In this document: positions 18,701-27,368 of the stretch, piece by piece
How the letters are laid out: each line of letters starts with the position of its first letter
Numbering within the stretch: the stretch's first letter is position 1
NCBI GenBank assembly: GCA_021792755.1
Contig: JAJYUA010000022.1
Location: 1-64,000 of the forward strand
Direction: 5' to 3'
Length of the DNA: 64,000 bases
From: Pseudomonadota bacterium
Lineage (GTDB): Bacteria; Pseudomonadota; Gammaproteobacteria; Steroidobacterales; Steroidobacteraceae
The notes under the pieces: model-generated
What the model saw: only the letters and a program-made list of their open reading frames with translations
What the model was told of the DNA's origin: nothing
The model's database searches: none
Made by a program: the position numbers and the translations under genes

Positions 18701-19148
18701 CGATCATCCCATCCAGCCCTAGCCGGCGGCCGTCCTCGGGGGTATAGATACGCTCCACCCCGTAGCGCTCCAGAGCCTCGATCTCGCGGGGGGCGATGGT
18801 TCCCCCGCCGCCGACCACGACCCGGATGTGCGGGCAGCCGCGCTCGCGCAGCATATCCACCATGTAGGCGAAATACTCGTTGTGCCCGCCTTGATAAGAG
18901 CTGGCCGCGATGGCGTCCGCGTCCTCCTGGATGGCCGCGCGCACGATGTCCGCGACGCTGCGGTTGTGGCCGAGGTGCACCACTTCGGCGCCGTGCGCCT
19001 GCAGCAGCCGGCGGATCATGTTGATCGCGGCGTCGTGACCGTCGAAAAGCGAGGCGGCCGAGACGAACCGCAGCGGCGGCTGGGGGCGCTCGGGGATCGA
19101 CTCCTCGACCTGGCGGGGGCGGACGGCGCTTGAGGGCTTCGGCGGCAT
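15675..19148 (-). CDS. icmF: Fused isobutyryl-CoA mutase/GTPase
   Basis: A 1157-residue adenosylcobalamin enzyme that interconverts isobutyryl-CoA and n-butyryl-CoA. The B12-binding domain is at residues about 25-160 (DGHDAAIN at 36-43). The MeaI-type G-protein chaperone spans about 200-420 (GSGGAGKS at 215-222, ETAGTGQ near 308, NKSD near 355). The catalytic TIM barrel is C-terminal from about 560. At the two substrate-determining positions it has F614 (TRMFAGEG) and Q805 (EDQAQN), the isobutyryl-CoA mutase pair rather than the tyrosine/arginine of methylmalonyl-CoA mutase. ATG 19148 follows GAGAG. It is divergent from a TetR gene and the thiolase-to-acetoacetyl-CoA synthetase genes, which fits valine/butyrate-type acyl-CoA catabolism. 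Confidence 0.93.
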   Translation of the reverse strand: MPPKPSSAVRPRQVEESIPERPQPPLRFVSAASLFDGHDAAINMIRRLLQAHGAEVVHLGHNRSVADIVRAAIQEDADAIAASSYQGGHNEYFAYMVDMLRERGCPHIRVVVGGGGTIAPREIEALERYGVERIYTPEDGRRLGLDGMIEDVFGRVRAAGRPAYETRALNTRDPVQIARAITVLENAESAQAEAEQIRQAIRRSPSRVPVIGMTGSGGAGKSSLTDELLARLLRHFPGRQIAVAAMDPTRRRSGGALLGDRIRMNSLSSENIFMRSLATRRRHLATAAVLKDVIQLYQAAGFDLIIVETAGTGQADTEIVDLVDVSMYVMTGEYGAASQLEKIDMLDYADLIALNKSDKRGAADSLRDVRKQWRRNHPQAQLADADLPVYPTVASRFNDPGVNRLFAALCRMLAERRIGAASWEVSDPGPVQITPLQPLIPGARMRYLSEIARCGREAHADIERRAGAAQRAHGLYQSLEALGDALLPGPLDPYPQSALEEAPDATCRQLRAAYNRALEQIGAAGIGDLKAWPLRVRAATEETYSYQVRDRQITGENYTETLSRQRVPKIAVPRCKDWGEQLRFIGRENLPGSFPYTGGVYPYRREAEDPTRMFAGEGAPERTNRRFHYLAHGHSAVRLSTAFDSTTLYGEDPDTRPDIYGRTGNSGVSVATLDDMKKLYSGFDLALPSTSVSMTINGPAPMILAMFMNTAIDQRIERHLRAEGRWSEAERRIEALHRAGAERGIAAPVYRGDLPAGHDGTGLALLGVSGDQLVEPGLYERIKAETLAAVRGTVQADILKEDQAQNTCIFSTEFALRMMGDVQQYFSERRVRNFYSVSISGYHIAEAGANPVSQLAFTLANGFTIVEYYLARGMSIDDFAPNLSFFFSNGMDPEYAVIGRVARRIWARAMRDLYHAGPRSQMLKYHVQTSGRSLHAREIAFNDIRTTLQAMYALFDSCNSLHTNAYDEALTTPTEESVRRAVAIQLIINRELGLNKTQNPWQGSFALEYLTDLLEEAVYREFDALSERGGVLGAMETMYQRAKIQEESLDYERKKHDGSLPIIGVNTFLSDSSGVAEHAHAELIRATEEEKQAQVAAVRAFQQRNAGRSPEALGRLRAAACAGGNVFAELMETVKSCSLGQISHALYEVGGRYRRNM

Positions 19149-19213
19149 GGGCGGCTCTCTAGGGTGCGCAAGGCGAGCAGGGCCTTTACGCACCGGTAGG
19201 ATGGCTACCCGCG

Positions 19214-19243
19214 AGTATGATGCATGCTCCCGCGAGCGGTCAA
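19214..19243 (-). promoter_or_regulatory. icmF promoter
   Basis: On the minus strand TTGACC (19243-19238) and CATACT (19219-19214) are spaced by 18 bases, about 65 bases upstream of the icmF start. It lies in the divergent region shared with the TetR gene, where the regulator would be expected to bind. Confidence 0.45.
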
Positions 19244-19359
19244 CGCGCCCGCCCGGCGGGTGGTCCGATCCGCCGCGCACGGCACACACGCCGACGCTAT
19301 ACTGCGGCTTGCCGGGCCACGTGCCGCAACCGGCCCACAGGCCCCTTGACTTAACCGAC

Positions 19360-20130
19360 ATGCCGAACAGCCGCCGCAAACCCGCGAGCCCCGCCCGTGG
19401 CAGGGCCGCGCCGGATATGTCTCAGGAGGGATCGCCCTGCGGGCCTGCCGCAGCCCGGGCGCCGCTGCGCGAGTCGCCGTGGCGCGCGAGCCGCGAGCGG
19501 CTGCGCGACCGGCAGGTCAAGCGCGAGGCGGTGATCCGCGCCGCCGCCCATGCCTTCAACCGCAAGGGGTACCACAACACTTCGCTGGACGATATCGCCG
19601 CGGCGCTCGAGGTGAGCAAGCCCACCGTCTACTACTACGTGTCCAACAAGGAGCAGTTGCTTTTCGAGTGCTTCGTGGCCGGCATCGAGCCGATCCGCGC
19701 CGCCTTCCGCGAGGCGCGGCTCATGAAGGCGCCGGCGCGCGAGCGTCTGAAGGCGGTGCTGCGCCACTATGGCCGCGCGGTCGCCTCGGAGTTCGGCTGG
19801 TGCATGGTGCGTGCCGAGGACCAGGACCTCGCGCCCGCCATGAGCGGTCACATCAAGGCGCTGAAGTCCGAGATCGACCAGGGAATCCGACGCCTGCTGC
19901 GCGAGGGGATGCAGGACGGCTCCATCCACCCCTGCGACCCGAAAATGACGGCGTTTGCGCTCGCCGGAGCGCTCAACTGGATCGCGCATTGGTACCGCGA
20001 CAGCCACTCGCTGAGCGGCGCGGAGATCGCCGAGGCATTCATCTCGGTTTTCGAAAGCGGACTCACCCCGCGCCAGAGCGCCGAGAGCGCCGGCGCGCCG
20101 CGCCACGTGAGCGCACGGCTCGCCCGCTGA
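19360..20130 (+). CDS. TetR/AcrR family transcriptional regulator
   Basis: A 256-residue repressor. The helix-turn-helix lies at about residues 55-100 (AAAHAFNRKGYHNTSLDDIA ... VSKPTVYYYVSNKEQLLF), followed by the long helical ligand-binding and dimerisation domain. The first 45 residues are basic and low-complexity, and an in-frame ATG at 19417 is an alternative start. A TATACT -10-like hexamer sits at 19297-19302. It is divergent from icmF and directly upstream of the thiolase gene (26 bases). The obvious inference is an acyl-CoA-responsive regulator of both the icmF unit and the downstream catabolic genes. Confidence 0.85.
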   Translation: MPNSRRKPASPARGRAAPDMSQEGSPCGPAAARAPLRESPWRASRERLRDRQVKREAVIRAAAHAFNRKGYHNTSLDDIAAALEVSKPTVYYYVSNKEQLLFECFVAGIEPIRAAFREARLMKAPARERLKAVLRHYGRAVASEFGWCMVRAEDQDLAPAMSGHIKALKSEIDQGIRRLLREGMQDGSIHPCDPKMTAFALAGALNWIAHWYRDSHSLSGAEIAEAFISVFESGLTPRQSAESAGAPRHVSARLAR

Positions 20131-20156
20131 TCGACCGTATTCGAGAGAGGATTCCC

Positions 20157-21335
20157 ATGTCATCTGAAATCGTCATCGCTTCCGCCAAACGTACGCCCCT
20201 CGGAGCATTTCAGGGCGCCCTCGCTGCCCTCACCGCCCCTCAGCTCGGCAGCGCTGCGGCCCGGGCGGCCATCGAGGCCGCCGCGATCCGCGCAGCCGAC
20301 GTGCAGGAGGTCATCCTCGGCTGCGTGCTGCCGGCAGGGCTCGGCCAGGCTCCCGCCCGGCAGGCCGCCATCGGCGCCGGCATCCCGCTCGCCACCCCGG
20401 CCACCACCATCAACAAGATGTGCGGCTCGGGCCTGAAGGCTGTCATGATGGCCGCCGATCAGATTCGCGCCGGGGGCGCCGAGATCGTGCTCGCCGGGGG
20501 CTTCGAATCCATGACCCAGGCGCCGTACCTGCTGCCCAAGGCGCGCGGGGGCTATCGCATGGGCCACGGCGAGGTGCTCGATCACATGTTCCTCGACGGC
20601 CTGCAGAGCCCCTTCGACGGCAAGCTCATGGGCTGCTTCGCGGATGCCACCGCTGCCAGATACGGCTTGACGCGCGAGCAGCAGGATGCGTTTGCCACGG
20701 AATCGGTGCGGCGGGCGACAGCCGCGGTGCAAGGCGCGTTTGACGCCGAGATCGCCCCGGTCACCGTCAAGGGGCGCAAGGGAGAATCGACCGTGGCGCG
20801 GGATGAGACCCCAGGAACTTGCGATGTGCGCAAGATCCCCTCGCTGCGACCGGCCTTCGGCAAGGACGGCACCGTCACCGCAGCCAGCGCCTCGTCCATC
20901 GCCGATGGCGCCGCGGCGCTGGTGGTGATGAGCGGCTCCGCGGCACAGTCCCTCGGCGTGAAGCCGCTCGCCCGAATCCTCGCCCAGGCGAGCCATGCGC
21001 AGGAGCCGGAGTGGTTCACCACCGCGCCCGTGGGCGCCGTGCGCAAGATCCTGGCTCAGCTCGGCTGGCAGGCCCGGGACGTCGACCTGTACGAAATCAA
21101 CGAGGCGTTCGCAACGGTGACCCTGGCCGCCATGCGAGAGCTCGAGCTCGATCATGCCCGGGTCAACGTCAACGGCGGCGCCTGCGCCCTCGGCCATCCA
21201 CTCGGAGCCACCGGCGCGCGAATTCTCACTACACTGCTGCACGCGCTGCATCGCGGCGGCGGGAAGCGGGGCATCGCCTCCCTGTGCATCGGGGGCGGTG
21301 AAGCCGTAGCCGTCGCAGTAGAGATGATCCGCTAG
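20157..21335 (+). CDS. Acetyl-CoA acetyltransferase (thiolase)
   Basis: A 392-residue thiolase, the standard family length. Catalytic residues are all present: C89 in NKMCGSGLKA (acyl-enzyme), H347 in ALGHPLGATGAR and C377 in LCIGGGEA. NEAFA lies near residue 320. It cleaves acetoacetyl-CoA or 2-methylacetoacetyl-CoA to acetyl-CoA plus the shorter acyl-CoA, or runs in reverse. ATG 20157 follows GAGAGAGG. It sits between the TetR gene and the SDR dehydrogenase. With the latter it could complete the last two steps of isoleucine or fatty acid degradation. Whether it favours branched substrates cannot be read from sequence. Confidence 0.9.
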   Translation: MSSEIVIASAKRTPLGAFQGALAALTAPQLGSAAARAAIEAAAIRAADVQEVILGCVLPAGLGQAPARQAAIGAGIPLATPATTINKMCGSGLKAVMMAADQIRAGGAEIVLAGGFESMTQAPYLLPKARGGYRMGHGEVLDHMFLDGLQSPFDGKLMGCFADATAARYGLTREQQDAFATESVRRATAAVQGAFDAEIAPVTVKGRKGESTVARDETPGTCDVRKIPSLRPAFGKDGTVTAASASSIADGAAALVVMSGSAAQSLGVKPLARILAQASHAQEPEWFTTAPVGAVRKILAQLGWQARDVDLYEINEAFATVTLAAMRELELDHARVNVNGGACALGHPLGATGARILTTLLHALHRGGGKRGIASLCIGGGEAVAVAVEMIR

Positions 21336-21428
21336 ACTACCGAGCGGGCAATGGCCGCTCATCGCTGCACGCGACTCGGAAGCATGGGCAGGACCACAGG
21401 ATGTGCCCGCCGCAGGTGGCGAGCAGCA

Positions 21429-21450
21429 GGCAAAAGGCGCGCCTTTTGCC
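21429..21450. repeat. 22-bp perfect palindrome between thiolase and SDR genes
   Basis: GGCAAAAGGCG followed by CGCCTTTTGCC is a perfect inverted repeat without a loop. Flanking GCAGCA and TGCTGC can extend the stem with small bulges. There is no T-tract, so it is not a textbook terminator. It could be an operator or an RNA processing/attenuation hairpin within the operon. Confidence 0.6.
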
Positions 21451-21511
21451 CGTTGCTGCGCTGAGACGGGCAGGATGCCGGGATTCAGCGCCTCATACAC
21501 GAAGGGGACAC

Positions 21512-22279
21512 ATGAAGATCCAAGATGCTCGTGCCGTCGTGACCGGCGGCGCTTCCGGGCTCGGACACGCCGTCGCATCGCGCCTGGTTTCGCTCGGGGC
21601 GAAGGTTGTCATGCTGGACGTGCAGGACGGCCCCGGCTGTGCCGCCGCCGAGGCGCTCGGTCCAAACGCCGGCTTTATCCGCTGCGACGTCAGCGCCGAA
21701 GCGGAGGTCAACTCCACCATGGCGGCCGCGCGGGAGCGCATGGGGGGACTGAATCTGCTGGTCAACTGCGCCGGGGTGATCGGCGCCGGCCGCGTGCTCG
21801 GCAAAAACGGCCCGATGGCGGGGGAGTTTTTCACCCGGGTGGTGCACATCAACCTCATCGGCACTTTCCTCTGCGACAAGGCGGCGGCGAGCCTGATGCA
21901 GGCCAATGAGCCTAGCGAGGAGGGGGAACGGGGATTGCTGGTGCATACCTCGTCCGTGGCGGCATTCGAGGGCCAAATCGGCCAGGCGGCCTACTCGGCC
22001 ACCAAGGCGGGCCTGGCCGGCATGACGCTGCCCATCGCCCGGGAGCTTGCCCGCTTCGGCATCCGCTGCCTATCGATCGCCCCCGGCATCTTCCACACCC
22101 CCATGGTCGATTCCATGACGGCGGAGATCCAAGCCTCGCTCGCCAGCCAGATCCCCTTTCCCCGCCGGCTCGGCAAACCGCAAGAGTTCGCGCAACTGGT
22201 CGTCGCCGCATTCGAAATCCCGATGCTCAACGGCGAAACCATCCGCCTCGACGGCGCCGTGCGGATGCAAGCGCAATGA
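21512..22279 (+). CDS. 3-hydroxyacyl-CoA dehydrogenase, SDR family (HSD17B10-like)
   Basis: A 255-residue short-chain dehydrogenase. The NAD-binding TGGASGLG (11-18), NCAG (85-88), HTSSVAAF with the catalytic serine, and Y161-x3-K165 (AYSATKAG) are intact. The pattern, including DxxDGPGCAAAEALG and an insert near residue 130, resembles type II 3-hydroxyacyl-CoA dehydrogenase, which oxidises 2-methyl-3-hydroxybutyryl-CoA and short 3-hydroxyacyl-CoAs with NAD. ATG 21512 follows GAAGGGGA. Its stop overlaps the start of the ETF-QO gene in ATGA, so the two are translationally coupled. Adjacent thiolase and IcmF support a role in branched-chain amino acid or short-chain acyl-CoA catabolism. Confidence 0.85.
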   Translation: MKIQDARAVVTGGASGLGHAVASRLVSLGAKVVMLDVQDGPGCAAAEALGPNAGFIRCDVSAEAEVNSTMAAARERMGGLNLLVNCAGVIGAGRVLGKNGPMAGEFFTRVVHINLIGTFLCDKAAASLMQANEPSEEGERGLLVHTSSVAAFEGQIGQAAYSATKAGLAGMTLPIARELARFGIRCLSIAPGIFHTPMVDSMTAEIQASLASQIPFPRRLGKPQEFAQLVVAAFEIPMLNGETIRLDGAVRMQAQ

Positions 22280-23901
22280 GCGCCCGCAATGGGGCGGATG
22301 TCGAGCGCGAGGTCATGGAGTATGACATCGTCATCGTGGGAGCCGGCCCCGCGGGCCTCTCCTGCGCCATCCGGCTGAAACAGCTCAAGCCGGACCTCAC
22401 CATCTGCCTGCTGGACAAGGCCTCGGCCGTCGGCGCGCACGCGCTCTCGGGGGCGGTCATCGAGCCGGAACCGCTCGATGCGCTGGCGCCGGAATGGCGG
22501 CAATCCCCACCCGGCATCTGTGTGCCGGCGACGCACGATGAATTGAGATTGCTCACCCGCACGGGCGGCGTCAAGCTCCCGCTGCCGCCACAGCTGCACA
22601 ACCACGGCAATTTCATCGTCTCGCTGGGCCTGCTCACCGCCTGGCTCGCCAGCAAGGCCGAGAGCCTGGGAGTCGACGTCTTCCCCGGCTTCGCCGCGGC
22701 ACAGGCGCTGTTTACTCCGCAGGGCGCGGTGGCCGGCGTGCAGCTCGGCGATGTCGGTCTTGCCAAGTCCGGCGAGCCTGGACCGCACTACGCCCCCGGC
22801 GCCGAGATCCGTGCCCGCAGCACCGTCGTGGCGGAAGGGGCCCGCGGGAGCCTCGCCAAGCAGCTGATCCGCCGCTTCAATCTCGACGCCGACAGCTGCC
22901 CGCAGACCTACGGCTTGGGGATGAAAGAGCTGTGGCAGCTGCCGCAGGGCCGGGTGAGCCCGGGGCTGATCCAGCACACCGTGGGCTGGCCGGTCGACTG
23001 GCATACCTACGGCGGCAGCTTCATCTACCACCTGGATCAGAATCGCGCGTATGTCGGCTTCGTGGTCGGGCTCGACTACCAGGACCCGCGCTTTTCCCCC
23101 TTCGAGGCCTTCCAGCAGTTCAAGCACCACCCGACGATCAAACCCTTCCTCGAGGGCGGCGAGATCCTCGCCGCCGGCGCGCGCACCATCGCCGCGGGCG
23201 GCTGGCAGTCGATCCCCCGCCTTACGATGCCGGGGGCGATGCTGATCGGGGATGCCGCCGGCGGCGTCAACGTCCCAAAGATCAAGGGCGTTCACCAGGC
23301 GATCCGCTCCGGGATGCTCGCCGCCGAGCACCTGGCGCAGACCGGCTCGCCCGAGGGTTTCGATGCGCGCTGGCGCGCCTCGGCGGGCGGCAGGGAGCTG
23401 CGCGCCGTTCGAAACTTCAAGCCCGGCTTCAAGCGCGGCCTGTGGTTTGGCCTCGCGAACTCGGGCCTCGAAGTGCTCACCCGCGGGCGCACGCCGTGGA
23501 CGATCAAGAACGTCGTGCCGGACCATCAGCGCCTGAAGCGGCTGAGCGAATACGAATCCCCGCCGCGCGGCTGGGTCGAGCGCACGCTCCCTCCCCGGGA
23601 CCGGCCGGCTTCGGTGTTCTTCGCCTCGACGAGCCACGACGAGAGCCAGCCGGCGCACCTGAAGGTGCGCGATACCTCCCTCTGCTCCGGCGCCTGCGCC
23701 CGGGAGTTCGACAACCCCTGCACGCGTTTCTGCCCGGCCAGCGTCTACGAGATGATCGATGACGGCAGCGGTGGCAAGCGCCTGCAAATCAACGCGGCCA
23801 ACTGCGTGCATTGCAAGGCCTGCGACATCAAGGACCCTTACGGCATCATCGATTGGACCCCGCCGGAGGGTGGCTCCGGACCCAACTATCAATCCTTGTA
23901 G
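22276..23901 (+). CDS. Electron transfer flavoprotein-ubiquinone oxidoreductase
   Basis: A 541-residue membrane-associated flavoprotein that passes electrons from ETF (reduced by acyl-CoA dehydrogenases) to ubiquinone. An N-terminal FAD fold is marked by [14 protein letters not shown] (about 21-34). [35 protein letters not shown] and [13 protein letters not shown] are family signatures. The C-terminal [4Fe-4S] region has [11 protein letters not shown] and [14 protein letters not shown]. Length and order match ETFDH. It overlaps the SDR gene by four bases and the acetoacetyl-CoA synthetase gene follows within five bases, so it belongs to the same operon. The etfAB genes are not in the window. 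Confidence 0.93.
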   Translation: MSARNGADVEREVMEYDIVIVGAGPAGLSCAIRLKQLKPDLTICLLDKASAVGAHALSGAVIEPEPLDALAPEWRQSPPGICVPATHDELRLLTRTGGVKLPLPPQLHNHGNFIVSLGLLTAWLASKAESLGVDVFPGFAAAQALFTPQGAVAGVQLGDVGLAKSGEPGPHYAPGAEIRARSTVVAEGARGSLAKQLIRRFNLDADSCPQTYGLGMKELWQLPQGRVSPGLIQHTVGWPVDWHTYGGSFIYHLDQNRAYVGFVVGLDYQDPRFSPFEAFQQFKHHPTIKPFLEGGEILAAGARTIAAGGWQSIPRLTMPGAMLIGDAAGGVNVPKIKGVHQAIRSGMLAAEHLAQTGSPEGFDARWRASAGGRELRAVRNFKPGFKRGLWFGLANSGLEVLTRGRTPWTIKNVVPDHQRLKRLSEYESPPRGWVERTLPPRDRPASVFFASTSHDESQPAHLKVRDTSLCSGACAREFDNPCTRFCPASVYEMIDDGSGGKRLQINAANCVHCKACDIKDPYGIIDWTPPEGGSGPNYQSL

Positions 23902-23905
23902 ACCC

Positions 23906-25861
23906 ATGTCCGAGATCTGGCGTCCTTCGGCGGAGCGTATTGCCGCCTCCAACCTGACCCGTTTCATCCACTGCGTAAGTACCCGTCTCGGGCTCGCGCT
24001 CGAGGGCTATGAGGATCTCTATGCCTGGTCGGTGGCGCGGCCGGAGCAGTTCTGGACGGAGCTCGCCCGGTTTGCCGGCGTGCGCGCCGACTGGGGCGAG
24101 GGGCCGGCGATCGAGCACCCCGAGCGCATGCCCGGGGCGCGGTTCTTTCCCAACGCGAGACTCAACTTCGCCGACAACCTGCTCCGCTACCGTGACGAGC
24201 ATACCGCGGTGCTCTTCACCAGCGAGCGCGGTGCGCGGCGGACGCTTTCGTACCGGCAGCTGCACGAGCAGGTGGCGCGGGTGGCGGCGGGCCTCGAGGA
24301 GGCGGGCGTCGGGGTCGGCGATCGCGTCGCCGGATACCTTCCCAACTTGCCGGAGACGCTGATCGCCATGCTGGCGACCGCCAGCCTTGGGGCCACCTGG
24401 TCGTCGTGCTCGCCCGACTTCGGCGTAAACGGTGTGCTCGATCGATTCGGGCAGATCGAGCCCAAGGTTCTGTTCACCGCCAACGGATACTTCTACTCCG
24501 GCAAGACGATCGATTCGCTGACGACGATCGGGACGGTCGCCGCGCAGCTGCCAAGCGTGCGACGCATCGTCGTCATCCCGTATGTCACGGAGCAGCCCGA
24601 GCTCGCGAAGCTCGGGGCGGCGGCGAGCCGCGCCACGCTCTGGGCTGCCTTCGGCACATCCGCTGCGCCGCTGCGTTTCACTCCCGTGCCGTTCAACCAG
24701 CCGCTCTACATCCTCTATTCCTCGGGCACGACCGGCGTTCCCAAGTGCATCGTGCACGGGGTGGGCGGCACGCTGCTGCAGCACCAGAAGGAGCACCTGC
24801 TGCACGTGGACCTGAAGCGCTCCGACCGGATCTTCTATTTCACGACATGCGGCTGGATGATGTGGAACTGGCTCGCGAGCGCGCTTGCGGTCGGTGCCAC
24901 GCTCATCCTGTACGATGGCAACCCCTTCTTTCCGGACCCGGGGGTGCTGTGGCGGATGGCCGAGCGCGAGCGCGTCACGGTCTTCGGCACCAGCGCCAAG
25001 TACCTGGCGGCGTTGGAAAAGCACGGCTATGCGCCCGCCGACAAGGTCGGGCTCGCCTCGCTCAATGCCATCCTCTCCACCGGCTCTCCGCTTCTGCCCG
25101 AGGGATTTGATTTCGTCTATCGCTCGATCAAACGGGACGTGCACCTTGCCTCGATCTCCGGCGGCACCGACATCGTCTCGTGCTTCGCGCTCGGCTGCCC
25201 GACGCTGCCCGTGCACCGAGGCGAGCTGCAGTGCCGGGGCCTCGGGATGCGGGTCGAGATCTTCAGCGACGAGGGCAAGCCGCTGCGCGGCGAGCGCGGG
25301 GAGCTCGTCTGCACCGCGCCGTTCCCGTGCATGCCGGTGGCCTTCTGGAACGATCCGCAGGGCGCAAAGTTCCGCGCCGCCTACTTCGAGCGCTTCCCGG
25401 GCGTGTGGCATCACGGGGACTACGCCGAGCTCACCGAGCACGGCGGCATCGTGATCCACGGCCGCTCGGATGCGGTGTTGAATCCCGGCGGAGTGCGCAT
25501 CGGCACAGCCGAGATCTACTCCTCGGTCGACAGCCTGGAGGAGATCATCGAGTCCGTCGCGGTCGGCCAGGACTGGCAGGGAGATGTGCGCGTGGTGCTG
25601 TTCGTGCGGTTGAAGCCCGGGGTCGCGCTCGATGAGCCGCTGAAGAAAAAGATCTGCAATGCCATCCGCACCAACGCCTCGCCCCGGCACGTGCCGGCGA
25701 GAATCATCGCCGTCGAGGACATCCCCCGCACACGCTCCGGCAAGCTCACCGAGATCGCAGTGCGCGAGGTCATCCACGGCCGGCCGGTGAAAAATGTCGA
25801 GGCGCTCGCCAACCCACAGGCGCTCGAGCACTTCCGCAACCTCCCGGAGCTGGCGCGCTGA
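23906..25861 (+). CDS. Acetoacetyl-CoA synthetase
   Basis: A 651-residue ANL-superfamily ligase that activates acetoacetate to acetoacetyl-CoA using ATP. The AMP-binding core [10 protein letters not shown] is at about 271-280, with [38 protein letters not shown] and the C-terminal RTRSGKLTE lysine motif. The N-terminal ACAS_N region and [10 protein letters not shown] are typical of AACS rather than acetyl-CoA synthetase. It begins five bases after the ETF-QO gene and ends 14 bases before zapE. Acetoacetate from leucine or ketone-body breakdown would feed the thiolase in the same operon. Confidence 0.92.
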   Translation: MSEIWRPSAERIAASNLTRFIHCVSTRLGLALEGYEDLYAWSVARPEQFWTELARFAGVRADWGEGPAIEHPERMPGARFFPNARLNFADNLLRYRDEHTAVLFTSERGARRTLSYRQLHEQVARVAAGLEEAGVGVGDRVAGYLPNLPETLIAMLATASLGATWSSCSPDFGVNGVLDRFGQIEPKVLFTANGYFYSGKTIDSLTTIGTVAAQLPSVRRIVVIPYVTEQPELAKLGAAASRATLWAAFGTSAAPLRFTPVPFNQPLYILYSSGTTGVPKCIVHGVGGTLLQHQKEHLLHVDLKRSDRIFYFTTCGWMMWNWLASALAVGATLILYDGNPFFPDPGVLWRMAERERVTVFGTSAKYLAALEKHGYAPADKVGLASLNAILSTGSPLLPEGFDFVYRSIKRDVHLASISGGTDIVSCFALGCPTLPVHRGELQCRGLGMRVEIFSDEGKPLRGERGELVCTAPFPCMPVAFWNDPQGAKFRAAYFERFPGVWHHGDYAELTEHGGIVIHGRSDAVLNPGGVRIGTAEIYSSVDSLEEIIESVAVGQDWQGDVRVVLFVRLKPGVALDEPLKKKICNAIRTNASPRHVPARIIAVEDIPRTRSGKLTEIAVREVIHGRPVKNVEALANPQALEHFRNLPELAR

Positions 25862-25874
25862 GCGGAACGGAGCG

Positions 25875-26990
25875 ATGAGCGGGCATGGCGCGGGAACGCT
25901 GCGCGCGGCATACGCGCGGCAACTGCGGGAGCGCGGCTTTGGCGAGGACGAGGCCCAGCTCGCCGTCCTGGAGCGGCTCGAGGATCTTCGCAGCCGCCTG
26001 CTCGATGCCCGCGCCGATGGCGCCTTCGGCCGCCTGCTGCGGCGGCGGCGGCTGGCCGGCACCGCACGGGCGCCCACGCGCGGACTGTACCTCTGGGGGC
26101 CGGTCGGGCGCGGCAAGACGTGGCTGATGGACCTGTTCTTCCACAGCCTGCCCTTTCCCGAGCGCCGGCGCCGGCACTTTCACCGCTTCATGCACGAGGT
26201 GCACGCCCGGCTGAAGACGCTCGCCGATGTGGCCTCGCCCCTGGAAACGGTGGCCGAGGGGATCGCCCGCGATACGCGGGTGCTGTGCTTCGATGAGCTG
26301 TTCGTGACCGACATCGCCGACGCCATGATCCTGGCGGGTCTCTTCCAGGGTCTGTTCCGGCGCGGCGTGACGCTGGTCGCGACCTCCAATTACCCACCCG
26401 CCGATCTGTATCGCAACGGCCTGCAGCGCCAGCGCTTCCTGCCCGCGATCGAGCTGATCGAGCGGCATGCGGACATCGTGGGCCTCGACGGCGGCAGCGA
26501 CCACCGGTTGCGCCAGCTCACCCGGGCGGGAACCTATCTTTCGTCCACCGATCCGGCGACGCCCGGGCGCCTGCACGCCCTGTTCGCCGAGCTATCCGGC
26601 CACGCCCACGCCGCCAATGGAATCATCGAGATCGAAGGCCGCGACATCCCTGTGATCGGCCAGAGCGAGAGCGCCGTCTGGCTCGACTTCCAGGCGCTGT
26701 GCGGCGGCCCGCGCAGTCAGGAAGACTACATCGAGATCGCCCGAAACTACCCCGCGGTGATCGTCTCCGGCGTGCCGCTGCTCGATGAGCGGCTCGACGA
26801 CGAGACCCGGCGCCTCATCGCCCTGGTCGATGAGCTCTACGACCGGCGCGTCAAGCTAGTCGTGTCGGCCGCCGCCCCGCCGTACGAGTTGTATCGCGGC
26901 GAGCGCCTCCGGTTCGAGTTCCAACGCGCGGCCAGCCGCCTCACCGAGATGCAGAGCGGGGACTACCTCGCGCGCGGGCATCTGCCGTAG
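25875..26990 (+). CDS. zapE: Cell division protein ZapE (AFG1-like ATPase)
   Basis: A 371-residue AAA-type ATPase. Walker A is GPVGRGKT (about 75-82) and Walker B is VLCFDELF (about 134-141), with the AFG1-specific YLWGP, HFHRFMHEVH and SNYPPADLY segments. In E. coli ZapE associates with the Z ring under low oxygen or heat and destabilises FtsZ bundles. The C-terminus ends with ELYRGERLRFEFQRA and GDYLARGHLP. A degenerate second copy of this last ~103 bp occurs at 29138-29240, on the other side of the Hsp20 islet. It is the last gene of the acyl-CoA operon by spacing, though its function is unrelated. Confidence 0.92.
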   Translation: MSGHGAGTLRAAYARQLRERGFGEDEAQLAVLERLEDLRSRLLDARADGAFGRLLRRRRLAGTARAPTRGLYLWGPVGRGKTWLMDLFFHSLPFPERRRRHFHRFMHEVHARLKTLADVASPLETVAEGIARDTRVLCFDELFVTDIADAMILAGLFQGLFRRGVTLVATSNYPPADLYRNGLQRQRFLPAIELIERHADIVGLDGGSDHRLRQLTRAGTYLSSTDPATPGRLHALFAELSGHAHAANGIIEIEGRDIPVIGQSESAVWLDFQALCGGPRSQEDYIEIARNYPAVIVSGVPLLDERLDDETRRLIALVDELYDRRVKLVVSAAAPPYELYRGERLRFEFQRAASRLTEMQSGDYLARGHLP

Positions 26991-27004
26991 AGGCCGAGGA
27001 CTCC

Positions 27005-27041
27005 CTCGCCTCGGGACCGGTAGGTCCGGTGAGCGGGCGAG
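27005..27041 (+). terminator. Hairpin downstream of zapE
   Basis: CTCGCC (27005-27010) can pair with GGCGAG (27036-27041), with an inner ACCGG-TAGGT-CCGGT stem, forming a GC-rich hairpin 14 bases after the zapE stop. No T-tract follows, so it is at best a weak or factor-assisted terminator. Confidence 0.35.
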
Positions 27042-27295
27042 ACGCCGGGTTCGCGCACGGGACATGCCGCGTCCCTGCTCTCACGCGAGCCTCGGATTGC
27101 GCGCCGCCGCGACCCGATCGGCCGCTCCGCTGTGCGCCTTGCCCGCTGCGCCTCGGCCGGACCAGCACCCTCAAGACTGCATAGCTTATGCCCAAGCAAA
27201 GCCGTCGGCCGCGGCCGGCGCCGCTCGCGGCGCGCGAGCATCGCGCCAGCGCCGAGGCCGGTGCGCCCTGGGCCGCGCCGCACCGGCCGCCGGCA
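27042..27295. other. Non-coding stretch upstream of the Hsp20 genes
   Basis: Together with the hairpin before it and the promoter after it, this makes about 380 bases without a gene. Open frames exist on both strands but lack ribosome sites and known motifs. Confidence 0.4.
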
Positions 27296-27324
27296 CTTGA
27301 ATTCACCGGACCACGTCCCCACTA
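27296..27324 (+). promoter_or_regulatory. Heat-shock (sigma32-type) promoter of the Hsp20 operon
   Basis: CTTGAA at 27296-27301 and CCCCACTA at 27317-27324, separated by 15 bases, closely match the sigma32 consensus (CTTGAA, CCCCATNT). Transcription would start near 27331, 38 bases before the first Hsp20 start codon. Heat or misfolded-protein induction is therefore expected. Confidence 0.6.
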
Positions 27325-27368
27325 CACACCCCCCGAATGTTCCCTGTAACCGAACTGGAGGTGCTCAC

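Noticed and set aside
15444-18722. A 1092-codon plus-strand open frame opposite icmF
   Set aside because: Antisense of a clearly conserved mutase; composition and lack of motifs mark it as a shadow.
21991-23967. A 658-codon minus-strand frame opposite SDR and ETF-QO genes
   Set aside because: Antisense shadow; the plus-strand products are unambiguous.
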